A stretch of 64,000 bases of DNA from an uncultured Paracoccaceae bacterium (GTDB lineage: Bacteria > Pseudomonadota > Alphaproteobacteria > Rhodobacterales > Rhodobacteraceae). Made by a program: the position numbers and the translations under genes. Location of the stretch: positions 62,001-126,000 of the forward strand of contig CALKXV010000032.1 in the NCBI GenBank assembly GCA_938005545.1. Direction: 5' to 3'. A model generated the notes under the pieces. The model searched no databases. It was given only the letters and a program-made list of their open reading frames with translations, and had not been told where the DNA came from. Below, in pieces: positions 53,998 to 62,825 of this stretch. Numbering within the stretch: position 1 is the first letter of the stretch; every line of letters begins with the position of its first letter.

Positions 53998-54672
53998 TCA
54001 CGTCTCTGCAGCCCGCGTTAAAGACAGCCGCGCTGTTTCCAGATGATCTTTCATCTTTGACGCTGCGCGTTCTGGTTCGCGGGATCGAAGTGCGTTCAAA
54101 ATCTCGCGGTGCTGGACGTTGTAGTGGCTGATGATGCTTTCGTCCAAGGTGAGCTGACGCATGCGCAGCCATTCATCCAAGGTCCGAACGGCGTTGATCT
54201 GATCGATGAGCCAGATCAGAAGCGAATTGCGTGTCGCCGAGGCCAAAGCTTTGTGAAAGGCGGTGTCAGCTTCAGCAAAGGCGGTCGGGTCCGTGGCGGA
54301 GGCCTCCATTTCCTGACAGAGGGTTTCCAGCGTTTCGAAGTCTTCGCGTCGCGCCTGTAGGATGAAAAGACGGCAGATGTGAGGTTCGAGCGCAAAGCGC
54401 GCGTCAATCAATTCGAGCGGCGTGGCTTCGCTCACCGCATGGGGCACCCCGGCTTCGCTGGGGGCAGTCACATAAGTGCCGCTTCCGGCGCGGGTTTCCA
54501 ACAGCCCCTCTTTTTCGAGCTGGTACAAGGCATCTCGCAATGTGTTGCGCGCAACGCCGTATGTCTCGGCCATTTGGCGCGACGCGGGCAGGCGCTCGAA
54601 TCGCCGAAATGTGCCGTGTTCGATTGCTCGTCTGACTTCTGTTGCGACGTCGGATGAACTGCGTCGTGCCAT
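53998..54672 (-). CDS. GntR-family transcriptional regulator, FCD subfamily
   Basis: Regulator of 224 residues with a winged helix (about 5-72; ASRQMAETYGVARNTLRDALYQLE) and an FCD ligand domain (about 80-215; metal-type residues in DARFALEPHICRL, DTAFHKALASATRN and ISHYNVQHREILNALR). It is divergent from the flavoprotein gene at 54821 across 148 bases holding three copies of TGATCCAAT. It most likely represses the methylated-amine-like cluster and responds to a small acid such as a methylated amino acid. Confidence 0.87.
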   Translation of the reverse strand: MARRSSSDVATEVRRAIEHGTFRRFERLPASRQMAETYGVARNTLRDALYQLEKEGLLETRAGSGTYVTAPSEAGVPHAVSEATPLELIDARFALEPHICRLFILQARREDFETLETLCQEMEASATDPTAFAEADTAFHKALASATRNSLLIWLIDQINAVRTLDEWLRMRQLTLDESIISHYNVQHREILNALRSREPERAASKMKDHLETARLSLTRAAET

Positions 54673-54687
54673 GAATTTCTGCCTAAA

Positions 54688-54745
54688 TGATCCAATAGTG
54701 ATCCAATACTAGATGATTTTGAAGGAATTGCAACAAATTGGATCA
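54688..54745. promoter_or_regulatory. three-copy TGATCCAAT element, probable GntR operators
   Basis: TGATCCAATA occurs at 54688-54697 and again at 54699-54708, spaced 11 bases or one helical turn, and ATTGGATCA, its reverse complement, at 54737-54745. All three lie between the divergent GntR and flavoprotein starts. The arrangement of two direct and one inverted copy is typical of a cooperatively bound operator, and no other reason for it is apparent. Confidence 0.68.
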
Positions 54746-54820
54746 AAGAGGCTTGATTTTGGTATTCTGTGGTGTGCAGAGTTTTGAACATCAGCCTCGC
54801 AAGACCAATTGGAGCAGGAT

Positions 54821-56164
54821 ATGTCATTTCCAGAACACGCCGACTTTGTGATCATCGGTGCTGGCATTCATGGTGTTTCAACGGCTTGGAAATTGGCCGA
54901 GCGGTTGCGCGAAAAAGGCGAAGACGTTGACGGTCGGATAGTGATCCTTGAGAAGTCGGGAATTGCGGCGGGCGCCAGCGGAATTGCCTGCGGCGTCGTT
55001 CGGAACAATTACTTTCAGCCAGCCATGCGGCGGTTGATGGCCCATTCGGTGGATGTCTGGGAAAGCGATCCCGAGGGCCTGAGCTATCATCCCGTCGGAT
55101 ACATGCAGATCAGTTCGGAATCGATGCGCGAGGATGTCGGCTCGATCTATGCTCAGCAGCAGGAGATCGGCTACGACAGCGTTCTGGTCGAAGGCGAAAA
55201 TGCCTGTACGTCTTACATGCGCGGTATCTTTGGTGACTGGCAGGCGCAGAAAATCACCTCGGTTCTGCACGAAAAGCAGGGCGGGTTTTCGAACCAAACG
55301 AAGACGATGTATGCGCTGGCGAAAAAGGTCGAAGCCTTGGGCGTGCGGATTATCACGGGCGTCGAGGTGAAAGGGTTCAATTCGGAAAACGGGTCTGGTG
55401 CGGTGCAATCCGTTGAAACGACGAAAGGCACGATTTCATGCGAGCGCGTGATCATTGGGGCTGGGCCTTGGGTACGCGATTTCTGGGATATGCTGGATTT
55501 GCCACGTACAATCACAGTGAAAGACCTTGATGGCCAAGTGCACGACGACGTTGCGATGTGGCGATATTGGCAGTTGGAAGAAGGTGTTCTTCAGGTTGAT
55601 CCGGAAATGGGCCGTGCCGACGACGGAAGCCTGCCGCCTGTCATTCACGTAGATACGGATGCCGAATTGAAATCGACGGTGGATGGATCAACGATCACAG
55701 AAGACATGTGGGGCATCTATTACAAACCCGACTTCCATTTTGGCGGTATTCAAGGTGGGGCGTCGCCTTACAAAGTGGATACGCCGGTGGACGAAGTTCA
55801 GATTGACCCCTATGGGCCGTCTTCGCCTGAATTCGTTTCAAGTGCTGATTTCGCTCACATGTGGGTCAGCGCTTTGGCTCATTGCCAGGCCCGTTATGAA
55901 GGTACGATGCCGAAATACCATCGCGAAGCGTCCGGTGGTATCGGGTGTTTCACCGCAGACAGTTTCCCGGTTTTTGACCATTTCAAAGAAAATGCAACAG
56001 TAATTGCCGACGCCAACCACGGTTGGAAAATGTTGGGTGTTGGCCATTTAATCGCTGATGAAGTTCTGGGCGAAACACAAGAACTGCTTGAACCGTTTCG
56101 ATTTGATCGTTTCGCAAAGGGCGAATTGCATCCCGTTTCCAACAGTCCCTATCCGTGGAGCTAA
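54821..56164 (+). CDS. SoxB-like FAD-dependent amine/amino acid oxidoreductase
   Basis: DAO-family flavoprotein of 447 residues. ATG 54821 with AGGA upstream is preferred over a TTG at 54809. FAD binding is by FVIIGAGIHGVSTAWKLAER (8-27); SGIAAGASGIACGVVRNNYF continues the domain, and NHGWKMLGVGHLIADEVLG near the C-terminus closes it. Close relatives include sarcosine oxidase beta and N-methylglutamate dehydrogenase subunits, but no alpha, gamma or delta subunit genes follow. It leads a plus-strand run with glutamine synthetase-like and N-methylglutamate-synthase-like genes, so an N-methyl amino acid is a likely substrate. Confidence 0.8.
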   Translation: MSFPEHADFVIIGAGIHGVSTAWKLAERLREKGEDVDGRIVILEKSGIAAGASGIACGVVRNNYFQPAMRRLMAHSVDVWESDPEGLSYHPVGYMQISSESMREDVGSIYAQQQEIGYDSVLVEGENACTSYMRGIFGDWQAQKITSVLHEKQGGFSNQTKTMYALAKKVEALGVRIITGVEVKGFNSENGSGAVQSVETTKGTISCERVIIGAGPWVRDFWDMLDLPRTITVKDLDGQVHDDVAMWRYWQLEEGVLQVDPEMGRADDGSLPPVIHVDTDAELKSTVDGSTITEDMWGIYYKPDFHFGGIQGGASPYKVDTPVDEVQIDPYGPSSPEFVSSADFAHMWVSALAHCQARYEGTMPKYHREASGGIGCFTADSFPVFDHFKENATVIADANHGWKMLGVGHLIADEVLGETQELLEPFRFDRFAKGELHPVSNSPYPWS

Positions 56165-56224
56165 AGTGAATTGATTGGCGAGGCGCCAGAGAGCGCCCGC
56201 TTAAGACCAACAAGGAGAAAGAAC

Positions 56225-57703
56225 TTGGCTGAAACAGATCTTGAACGCTTTGTAGATGCGCCCGGGCGCGATGCGAAAATCAAAGAAGTGCGGAAGATGA
56301 TCGATGCCAAAGGCATCGAGTATCTGTACCTGCAATTTGTTTCTGTCACTGGTAAGATCATGGGTAAGGGTATTCCAGCGGATCACTGGGAATCCGTCGC
56401 CCAAAAGGGCTTTCAGCTTGTTTATGGTGCAACGGTGAACCTCTTTACGGATCGGGCAGGAAATTACCTTGGGTATGGGCCGGAAGCTGCTGAATTGGTT
56501 GGTATTCCCGAGCCGGAAACATTTATGCAATTGCCATGGGCTCCGACGATTGGGCGCTTCTATTGCACGTTGTTTCGCAACCGGGAGGAAAAAGAGAATC
56601 CAGGCGGTTACTTGACCTCAGATGGTCGTGGCAATCTGCGCCGGATGCACGATGACTTTAAAGCCAAGCATGGTCGTTCGCTTCGGATCGGCACCGAACC
56701 CGAAATGATGTGGTTGAAATTTGATGAGAATGGAAAACCAAAGGACGGATATTCGAAGCCTTATTGCTATCATATCGACCAATTCGAAAGCCTGCGCCCT
56801 GTATCAATGCAGGTGATCAGATATGCGCGGAAAATGGGCCTGGATATGATCCAAGGCGATCACGAAGATGCGCCGGGCCAATTGGAACTGAATTGGATGT
56901 TCGATGACGTTTTGCGCAATGCGGATCGTCTGACAACCTATCGCCAGATTTGTGCACAAGTGGCGCGCGAGAATGGAATTTTTGCCTGCTTTATGACGAA
57001 GCCGTTCATGGGCGTGTCTGCAAGCGGGTGTCACCACAATATGTCGCTTTGGCGTGGTGGCGAGGATGAATTCGTGCGGACGGGAAATGACCCGGATGAT
57101 TTGCCGGGCATGCGCGAGAATTATATGTACGTTAAAGGCGGCGAGAACACCTTCATGCCCGACGACGACGATCCGCAAATGCCGGGGGCCGAGGGGCTTG
57201 AGGCGATTGGCGGTGTGGTGACGCACTTACAGGCATTGACGGCAATTGGGTGTTCTACGGTGAATTCATATCGTCGCTTGTGGGATACAGGCTTTTGGGC
57301 GCCGGTTTTTGCCGACTGGGGTTTCCAGAACCGGACGACCGGCTTGCGCGTTTCGGCACCGGGGCGGTTCGAATATCGCTCGGTCGATAGCATGGTGAAC
57401 CCATACCTTATGGGCTCAACCTTGTTGGCGGCGATGGATGACGGCATCGACAACAAGTTGGACCCCGGCAAACCCGAAGAACGCAATATCTACGAGGCGA
57501 TCAAAGAAGGCAAAGAAGTCAAAAAGCTTCCGATGTCGCTTGGCGAAGCCTTGGACCATTTGGAAGGCAGCGAGGTTGTGCGTCGCGGATTGCCGGGCGA
57601 AATGTACCGGCTTTATCACGAATACAAATACGACGAATACGCACGCTTCATGTCAACCGTGACCGATTGGGACAACGATACATATATGGAGTGCCTGCCA
57701 TAG
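56225..57703 (+). CDS. glutamine synthetase-family ligase (gamma-glutamylmethylamide synthetase candidate)
   Basis: Ligase of 492 residues. Its best start is TTG 56225, which has AAGGAG 7 bases upstream (56212-56217); a TTG at 56171 lacks one. Family motifs are LYLQFVSVTGKIMGKGIP in the beta-grasp half, IGTEPEMMW, QGDHEDAPGQLELNW and SGCHHNMSLW for metal, glutamate and ATP, and RFEYRSVDSMVNPYL. It is not the standard type I enzyme GlnA. Beside N-methylglutamate synthase genes such ligases make gamma-glutamylmethylamide from glutamate and methylamine (GmaS), but GlnT-type glutamine formation cannot be excluded. The N-terminus is about 50 residues longer than that of classical GmaS. Confidence 0.75.
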   Translation: MAETDLERFVDAPGRDAKIKEVRKMIDAKGIEYLYLQFVSVTGKIMGKGIPADHWESVAQKGFQLVYGATVNLFTDRAGNYLGYGPEAAELVGIPEPETFMQLPWAPTIGRFYCTLFRNREEKENPGGYLTSDGRGNLRRMHDDFKAKHGRSLRIGTEPEMMWLKFDENGKPKDGYSKPYCYHIDQFESLRPVSMQVIRYARKMGLDMIQGDHEDAPGQLELNWMFDDVLRNADRLTTYRQICAQVARENGIFACFMTKPFMGVSASGCHHNMSLWRGGEDEFVRTGNDPDDLPGMRENYMYVKGGENTFMPDDDDPQMPGAEGLEAIGGVVTHLQALTAIGCSTVNSYRRLWDTGFWAPVFADWGFQNRTTGLRVSAPGRFEYRSVDSMVNPYLMGSTLLAAMDDGIDNKLDPGKPEERNIYEAIKEGKEVKKLPMSLGEALDHLEGSEVVRRGLPGEMYRLYHEYKYDEYARFMSTVTDWDNDTYMECLP

Positions 57704-57759
57704 ACGGCGGCGCTTTCAAACCAACCACGACACCTGTTACTAGGAGGAGGCACATCTAA

Positions 57760-58695
57760 ATGTGCGGAATTGCAGGACTAATTTACAAGGGTAAGAATGC
57801 AAACGTTGGCGGTGAAATGACCGCGATGTTGCAAGCCCTAAAACACCGGGGGCCCGATAGCACGGGTTATGCGGTTTATGCAGCGGCAAACGAGGGCGAA
57901 TATATTATGCGCCTGATCGTGGCTGAAGCCGAAGACATGGACCGTGGACGTGGCATCCATGCGGTACTGGACGAGCGGATCGCAACCGTCGAAGCGATCT
58001 TGGCCGAGAACGGTGCAGTCGTGAAATCGAAGGACCGGGTAAGGCCCTATGCCTTGCGCTATGTGTTGACGCATGATGGCGACACCGGCGAGATGGCCGA
58101 GCATATTGAAGAGACCGAAGGCGTTGAAATCCTGTCGTTGGGCAATGGCCTTGAGCTGGTGAAAGACCTTGGCGATGCAGCCGATGTGGCGGCAGCTTAC
58201 GGACTTAACGAGTTCACCGGCACGCATGGAATCGGCCACACGCGGATGGCAACCGAATCCGATGTCGATATCAAATCAGCGCATCCATATTGGGCGTTTC
58301 CTTACAATGACGTTTCCGTTGTTCATAATGGCCAGATTACGAATTACTGGATTATGCGCCGGGAAATGGAGCGTAAGGGCCATAGGTTCATGTCCAATTG
58401 TGACAGCGAATTGTTGGCGGTTTACACAGCCCATAATCTGGCGAATGGCGTTGAATTGGAAGAAAGCCTGAAACGCTCGATCCAGGAAATCGACGGGGTA
58501 TTTACATATCTGGTCTGCACCAAAGATCAGCTAGGAATGGCCAAGGATACAATGGCCGCCAAGCCTTTGGTTTTGTACGAAAGTGACGACCTGATCGCTA
58601 TGGCGTCGGAAGAGGTTGCTATCCGCGCCATCCTTCCTCACGAGATTGACACGACCGATCCATATGACGAGGAGGTCCGCGTATGGCAAGTGTAA
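57760..58695 (+). CDS. class II glutamine amidotransferase subunit (MgsA/GlxB-like)
   Basis: A 311-residue protein starting MCGIAGLIYKG, so the catalytic cysteine is exposed after loss of Met. KHRGPDSTGYAVY, THGIGHTRMATESDVD, SVVHNGQITNYWIMRR and CDSELLAVYTAHN are the Ntn amidotransferase blocks of glutamate synthase domain 1. AGGAGGAGG precedes ATG 57760. Together with the next two genes it recreates, as separate subunits, the three parts of a glutamate synthase, the composition of N-methylglutamate synthase. It would release methylamine or ammonia from a glutamine-like donor. Confidence 0.82.
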   Translation: MCGIAGLIYKGKNANVGGEMTAMLQALKHRGPDSTGYAVYAAANEGEYIMRLIVAEAEDMDRGRGIHAVLDERIATVEAILAENGAVVKSKDRVRPYALRYVLTHDGDTGEMAEHIEETEGVEILSLGNGLELVKDLGDAADVAAAYGLNEFTGTHGIGHTRMATESDVDIKSAHPYWAFPYNDVSVVHNGQITNYWIMRREMERKGHRFMSNCDSELLAVYTAHNLANGVELEESLKRSIQEIDGVFTYLVCTKDQLGMAKDTMAAKPLVLYESDDLIAMASEEVAIRAILPHEIDTTDPYDEEVRVWQV

Positions 58696-59552
58696 CCGAT
58701 GCTGAATTAAAAGGCATGACCCAGGAAGAACGGGTCAAAGCCTTAGGCATGACGACCGAACAGTTGACGGGCAAGTCACTGTACATGGAATTTGACCCGG
58801 ATGCGAAAGAACGATTCGCTTATCCTTGGGCGCCGGACGTTGATTTCAATAAACGTACCGACCTGGATTGCGATGGTCGCACCACGACCGAAGTCAACGC
58901 CTCGATCCGCGATCTGATGGCCGAGGGGTACGGCACGATTGTGTTGAAGAACCCGCGCGGTATGCATTCGCTGGGCGTTGGTATTCTGTCGAAGCTGAAC
59001 CTGATCATCGAAGGATCAACCGGTTACTTTGCGATCGGTCTGATTGATGGGCCGAACGTCCGCGTCAATGGCCGCGTTGGTTGGTCCTGCGGTGAAAACA
59101 TGATGGCCGGAACGGTGGTGATCGAGAAGAACGCCGGTTCGACATTCGGCGCGGCAATTCGCGGCGGCGATCTGGTTTGCAAAGGCTCGGTTGGGTCACG
59201 GACCGGCATCGATATGAAGGGCGGCACTATTCTTGTCGGCGGCGACACGGGCGCATTGTCGGGTTTCATGATGCAGCGCGGTCGCATGGTTGTGTGCGGG
59301 AATGCGGGCAAGAACCTAGGCGACAGTATGTACGACGGAACGATTTTCGTTGGCGGTGAGATCAAGTCTTGCGGCGTCGACGCAGTGGAAGCCGAGCTGA
59401 CCGATTTGGACAAGGCGTGGTTGACCCGGAAGCTGACGCAATATGGCATGATGCCGGACAAGGGCGTGGATCATTTCACAAAGATCGTCGCCGGTAAGCA
59501 GCTTTGGAACTACGACAACCTTGAGCCGAACGAGAAAAAGTTGATCTTGTAA
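58683..59552 (+). CDS. GXGXG-domain subunit (MgsB/GlxC-like)
   Basis: A 289-residue protein overlapping the previous gene by 13 bases. Its second half is a right-handed beta-helix of GXGXG repeats typical of the glutamate synthase C-terminal domain: NGRVGWSCGENMMAGTVVIE, GSTFGAAIRGGDLVCKGSVG, GIDMKGGTILVGGDTG and GNAGKNLGDSMYDGTIFVGG. The first 70 residues are specific to the stand-alone subunit. It has no catalytic residues and probably holds the complex together, as in N-methylglutamate synthase and archaeal-type glutamate synthase. Confidence 0.82.
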   Translation: MASVTDAELKGMTQEERVKALGMTTEQLTGKSLYMEFDPDAKERFAYPWAPDVDFNKRTDLDCDGRTTTEVNASIRDLMAEGYGTIVLKNPRGMHSLGVGILSKLNLIIEGSTGYFAIGLIDGPNVRVNGRVGWSCGENMMAGTVVIEKNAGSTFGAAIRGGDLVCKGSVGSRTGIDMKGGTILVGGDTGALSGFMMQRGRMVVCGNAGKNLGDSMYDGTIFVGGEIKSCGVDAVEAELTDLDKAWLTRKLTQYGMMPDKGVDHFTKIVAGKQLWNYDNLEPNEKKLIL

Positions 59553-59573
59553 GGTCCTGAAAGGAATAAGAAT

Positions 59574-60935
59574 ATGGCTGATGGTAGCCCGACAAAAAAA
59601 CCGCTGGACCGCGACGTTAACCGCATCGGTGACAGCTTTATTTTCCCACCTCGCGTTATGGATGACATCCATATCAAGGCCGAACTTGGCCGGTACCGGA
59701 TGCGGGGATTTTCGCTTTTCAAGAAAATCCCACACTGGGACGATCTGACATTCTTGCCCGGAACGCTCACCCGTTTCGTCATCGAAGGCTATCGCGAGAA
59801 ATGCGAAACCAAGACGGTAATTGGGCCACGCGCCAAGCGTCCGTTAGAGCTGGATATTCCGGTTTACGTAACCGGCATGAGTTTCGGGGCGCTGTCTTAC
59901 GAGGCGAAAACCGCGCTCGCTCGGGGCGCGACCATGGCAGGCACAGCGACCTGTTCGGGCGAGGGGGGGATGATCCCGGATGAGCGCCGTTTCTCGTCGA
60001 AGTGGTTCTATCAGTGCATTCAGTCGCGCTATGGATTTAATCCGAACCACTTGGTTCTGGCCGACGGCTGTGAATTCTTCATCGGGCAGGGCTGTAAGGT
60101 TGGTCTTGGCGGGCACTTGATGGGTCAGAAAGTAACCGATCAAGTTGCCGAGATGCGGTCCTTGCCAGCAGGTATTGATCAACGCTCCCCCGCGCGGCAC
60201 CCGGATTGGCTGGGCCCTGATGACCTGGCTTTGAAAATTCAGGAGATACGCGAAGCAACGGATGGTCAAATCCCGATCCAATTGAAATTGGGCGCCGCAC
60301 GCGTTTATGACGATGTGCGGATGGCGGTGAAATGCGATCCGGATTCCATCTATATTGACGGCATGGAAGGCGGCACCGGCGCGGGGCCGCATCTTGCGAC
60401 CGAGGACACTGGCGTTCCGGGAATTGCAGCAATTCGTCAGGCGCGAAAAGCAATTGATGATCTGGGCAAGCGCGGTGAGATTTCACTGGTTTATGCCGGA
60501 GGAATTCGAAATGGTGCAGATGTTGCCAAAGCCATTGCTTTGGGTGCCGATGCAATTGCTTTGGGTCATTCGGTTATGATGGCGCTGAATTGCAATAAGG
60601 ATATTCCCGAAGCGAATTATCCCGAAGAAATCGGTGCCGATCCCGGTTACTGCTATCACTGCCACACAGGCCGTTGTCCCGTTGGTGTTGCAACGCAAGA
60701 TCCAATGTTGCGCGCGCGGCTTGATCCGGACGAAGCGGCAGAACGTGTCTACAATTTCCTGCACACGCTGACGATTGAGGCACAGCTTTTTGCTCGGGCG
60801 TGCGGAAAGACGCATTTGCACTCACTAGAACCCGAAGACTTGGCCGCGTTGACGATGGAAGCTTCGGCCATGGCCGGTGTTCCATTGGCAGGCACCAGCC
60901 ACACAGTCGGCATCGAGGATTACCACCACCTTTAA
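59574..60935 (+). CDS. FMN-dependent glutamate synthase-like subunit (MgsC/GlxD-like)
   Basis: A 453-residue protein with the glutamate synthase central (FMN) domain: VYVTGMSFGALSYEAKTALA, GEGGMIPDERRF, IQLKLGAARVYDDV, DGMEGGTGAGP and GIRNGADVAKAIALGADAIALGHS. The YCYHCHTGRCPVGVATQDP segment near 355-370 gives cysteines for a 3Fe-4S cluster. This subunit would join the amine to an alpha-keto or amino acid, giving N-methylglutamate in the Mgs system. It follows the GXGXG gene by 21 bases, completing a three-subunit set. Confidence 0.85.
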   Translation: MADGSPTKKPLDRDVNRIGDSFIFPPRVMDDIHIKAELGRYRMRGFSLFKKIPHWDDLTFLPGTLTRFVIEGYREKCETKTVIGPRAKRPLELDIPVYVTGMSFGALSYEAKTALARGATMAGTATCSGEGGMIPDERRFSSKWFYQCIQSRYGFNPNHLVLADGCEFFIGQGCKVGLGGHLMGQKVTDQVAEMRSLPAGIDQRSPARHPDWLGPDDLALKIQEIREATDGQIPIQLKLGAARVYDDVRMAVKCDPDSIYIDGMEGGTGAGPHLATEDTGVPGIAAIRQARKAIDDLGKRGEISLVYAGGIRNGADVAKAIALGADAIALGHSVMMALNCNKDIPEANYPEEIGADPGYCYHCHTGRCPVGVATQDPMLRARLDPDEAAERVYNFLHTLTIEAQLFARACGKTHLHSLEPEDLAALTMEASAMAGVPLAGTSHTVGIEDYHHL

Positions 60936-60972
60936 GGTGCGCAATCTTCCGCATAGGAATTGGAGAATTTAC

Positions 60973-61386
60973 ATGGCTGGAACACAGTATCGCGGCTCTG
61001 AAATAAAAGACGTCAACCAGTTTATGGATGACGCCGCTGGTTTGGAAACGGAGCGTGAAAAAGAGATCGGTCAGCACATTGGCTATCGATATGACGTGAA
61101 CCTTGTGCCCGACTATGACCGGATCACGCCGTTTTTGAAAAGCTATATGGAATTTATGGGTTGGGACGACCTGAATTGGCTTGAAGACATCCATATGGGT
61201 TATGAAGAAGGGTCACCCGCAGTATTCGATCGCAACATCAATGGTTGGGTGCGTATTCCTGACAGTATTGAATTGCCGGATAACCAACAGGATCGCGATA
61301 TGATTGCGCGGGAATTGTTGTTAAAATTCCAGATGTCGGATCGGCATCCTTTGGTATCGCTACGGAAGGCATACATGAAATTCTGA
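60973..61386 (+). CDS. unknown protein in methylated-amine-type cluster
   Basis: A 137-residue soluble protein beginning MAGTQYRGSEIKDVNQFMDD. It is acidic, with conserved-looking aromatic motifs (GWDDLNWLEDIHMGY, NINGWVRIPDSIELP) and no signal peptide or membrane helix. GGAGAATT precedes ATG 60973. Its stop overlaps the nitrilase ATG by one base, so it is translated with it. No family was recognised. Its fixed place between MgsC-like and nitrilase genes suggests an accessory or assembly role. Confidence 0.68.
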   Translation: MAGTQYRGSEIKDVNQFMDDAAGLETEREKEIGQHIGYRYDVNLVPDYDRITPFLKSYMEFMGWDDLNWLEDIHMGYEEGSPAVFDRNINGWVRIPDSIELPDNQQDRDMIARELLLKFQMSDRHPLVSLRKAYMKF

Positions 61387-62237
61387 TGGGAGCACCGCTA
61401 CATATCGCCTGTCTTCAGACGCGGCCCATGGCAACCATGGCGGCTGCGATTGACGAAGTGCTGCCGATGACCGAAGCGGCCGCGATGGCCGGGGCCGAAA
61501 TGTTGTTTCTTCCAGAGTACTGCGGCGGTTTGGTGTCGGACGGTGCGCGCTTGCGTCCGCCCGCGGCTGCCGAAGAAGATCACGCCGTTCTGGCCGCGCT
61601 TCGGGAACAAGCGGCCAAGCGGCGTGTTTGGATTTCTATCGGTTCTGTTGCGATTTCCGGTGCCGACGACAAGGTTATCAACCGCGGATTTATGATTGAT
61701 CCCGAGGGTGGGATTTTTGGACGCTATGACAAGATCCACTTATTCGATGTCAACTTGAGCGATGGTGCCGAGTACCGCGAAAGCGATACAGTGGAACCCG
61801 GTGGTCTGGCTGTTGTGCATGACACCCCGCTTGCCAGCATCGGCCACACAATCTGTTATGACTTGAGGTTTCCCGTTTTGTTTCGGGAGCTTGCCCAAGC
61901 CGGAGCGCAAGTGTTGACCTGTCCTGCGGCGTTCACAAAGGTGACCGGTGAGGCGCATTGGCACATTCTTAATCGGGCGCGAGCCGTCGAAAATACGTGT
62001 TTCATGGTTTCCGCCTGTGCGGTTGGCCCGATCCATGGCGGTGGCGAAAGCTATGGCCATTCTTTGGTGGTCAACCCTTGGGGCGAGGTTCTGAGCGATG
62101 GCGGCACCTTGCCAGGTGTCATCCATGCTCAATTGGATCTCGGCCTTGTTGAGGCGACAGGTGCAAGAATTCCAAGCTTGGACAATGACCGTCATTACCG
62201 GGTGCATCGCAATCGCCCGCAAAGCGAGGTCGCATGA
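61386..62237 (+). CDS. nitrilase-superfamily amidase (Nit2-like)
   Basis: Carbon-nitrogen hydrolase of 283 residues with the Glu-Lys-Cys triad in EMLFLPEYCGGL (Glu near 42), FGRYDKIHLFD (Lys near 117) and TICYDLRFPVLFREL (Cys near 156). The AGAQVLTCPAAFTKVTGEAHWHILNRARAVEN segment is that of the Nit1/Nit2 omega-amidase and deaminated-glutathione amidase branch. ATG 61386 shares a base with the upstream stop. In this operon it could hydrolyse a gamma-amide such as N-methyl-alpha-ketoglutaramate or gamma-glutamylmethylamide, but this is inference only. Confidence 0.82.
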   Translation: MGAPLHIACLQTRPMATMAAAIDEVLPMTEAAAMAGAEMLFLPEYCGGLVSDGARLRPPAAAEEDHAVLAALREQAAKRRVWISIGSVAISGADDKVINRGFMIDPEGGIFGRYDKIHLFDVNLSDGAEYRESDTVEPGGLAVVHDTPLASIGHTICYDLRFPVLFRELAQAGAQVLTCPAAFTKVTGEAHWHILNRARAVENTCFMVSACAVGPIHGGGESYGHSLVVNPWGEVLSDGGTLPGVIHAQLDLGLVEATGARIPSLDNDRHYRVHRNRPQSEVA

Positions 62238-62824
62238 GCATGTTGGGCACCGCCTTGGGAGAGACCTATTCAACGTCGCCATTGCGTTTGGCATTTCTGA
62301 AATGGCAGTGCCGTGTCCGGCAAGTTTCGATGCGCGACAATGCCGGGCGACCCGACGACGCAATCACACCAGAATTGTTTTTGGCCGGACAAGATGAAGC
62401 TTTGGGCGCGATCATCACGATCATGAATAAATCACCGGGTTACTCGGTGACGCCGGAAATGAACCATATGGCGGCAAAAACAAATGATCCGGCGCAAAGA
62501 CGGCAAGCCGCACTCACGTTTTTTTCGTCAACGTATTATCAAAAGGCAACTGAGTTTTCCGATATTCTGACGGCAACCTTTCCACCGGATAGTCCGGGCG
62601 CGGCGCAAATTCGGAATGCAGATCATGTGCGTTTGCATTTCGATGCCTACAATCAGACTTTTGATTTAACGTGCAAGGTTTGGCGATTGGCGGCCCATAA
62701 CCCGCTTTATCAATCCACTGTCGCCCACAACAAACTTTTCAATCCATCGTTCCCACCCGGTACCGAAGTGTTGGGATTTGAACCGAATTGGGACCAATCA
62801 AAATCAGACCCGGAGCAGCGTTAA
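62234..62824 (+). CDS. unknown protein in methylated-amine-type cluster
   Basis: A 196-residue soluble-looking protein. It has LRLAFLKWQCRVRQVSMRDN near the start, GQDEALGAIITIMNKSP and a middle helical segment QRRQAALTFFSSTYYQKATEFSD, then NPLYQSTVAHNKLFNPSFPPGTEVLGFEPNW near the C-terminus. Its ATG overlaps the nitrilase stop by four bases. No known family was recognised and no catalytic motif stands out. It may be an accessory or regulatory member of the operon. Confidence 0.7.
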   Translation: MSMLGTALGETYSTSPLRLAFLKWQCRVRQVSMRDNAGRPDDAITPELFLAGQDEALGAIITIMNKSPGYSVTPEMNHMAAKTNDPAQRRQAALTFFSSTYYQKATEFSDILTATFPPDSPGAAQIRNADHVRLHFDAYNQTFDLTCKVWRLAAHNPLYQSTVAHNKLFNPSFPPGTEVLGFEPNWDQSKSDPEQR

Positions 62825-62825
62825 A

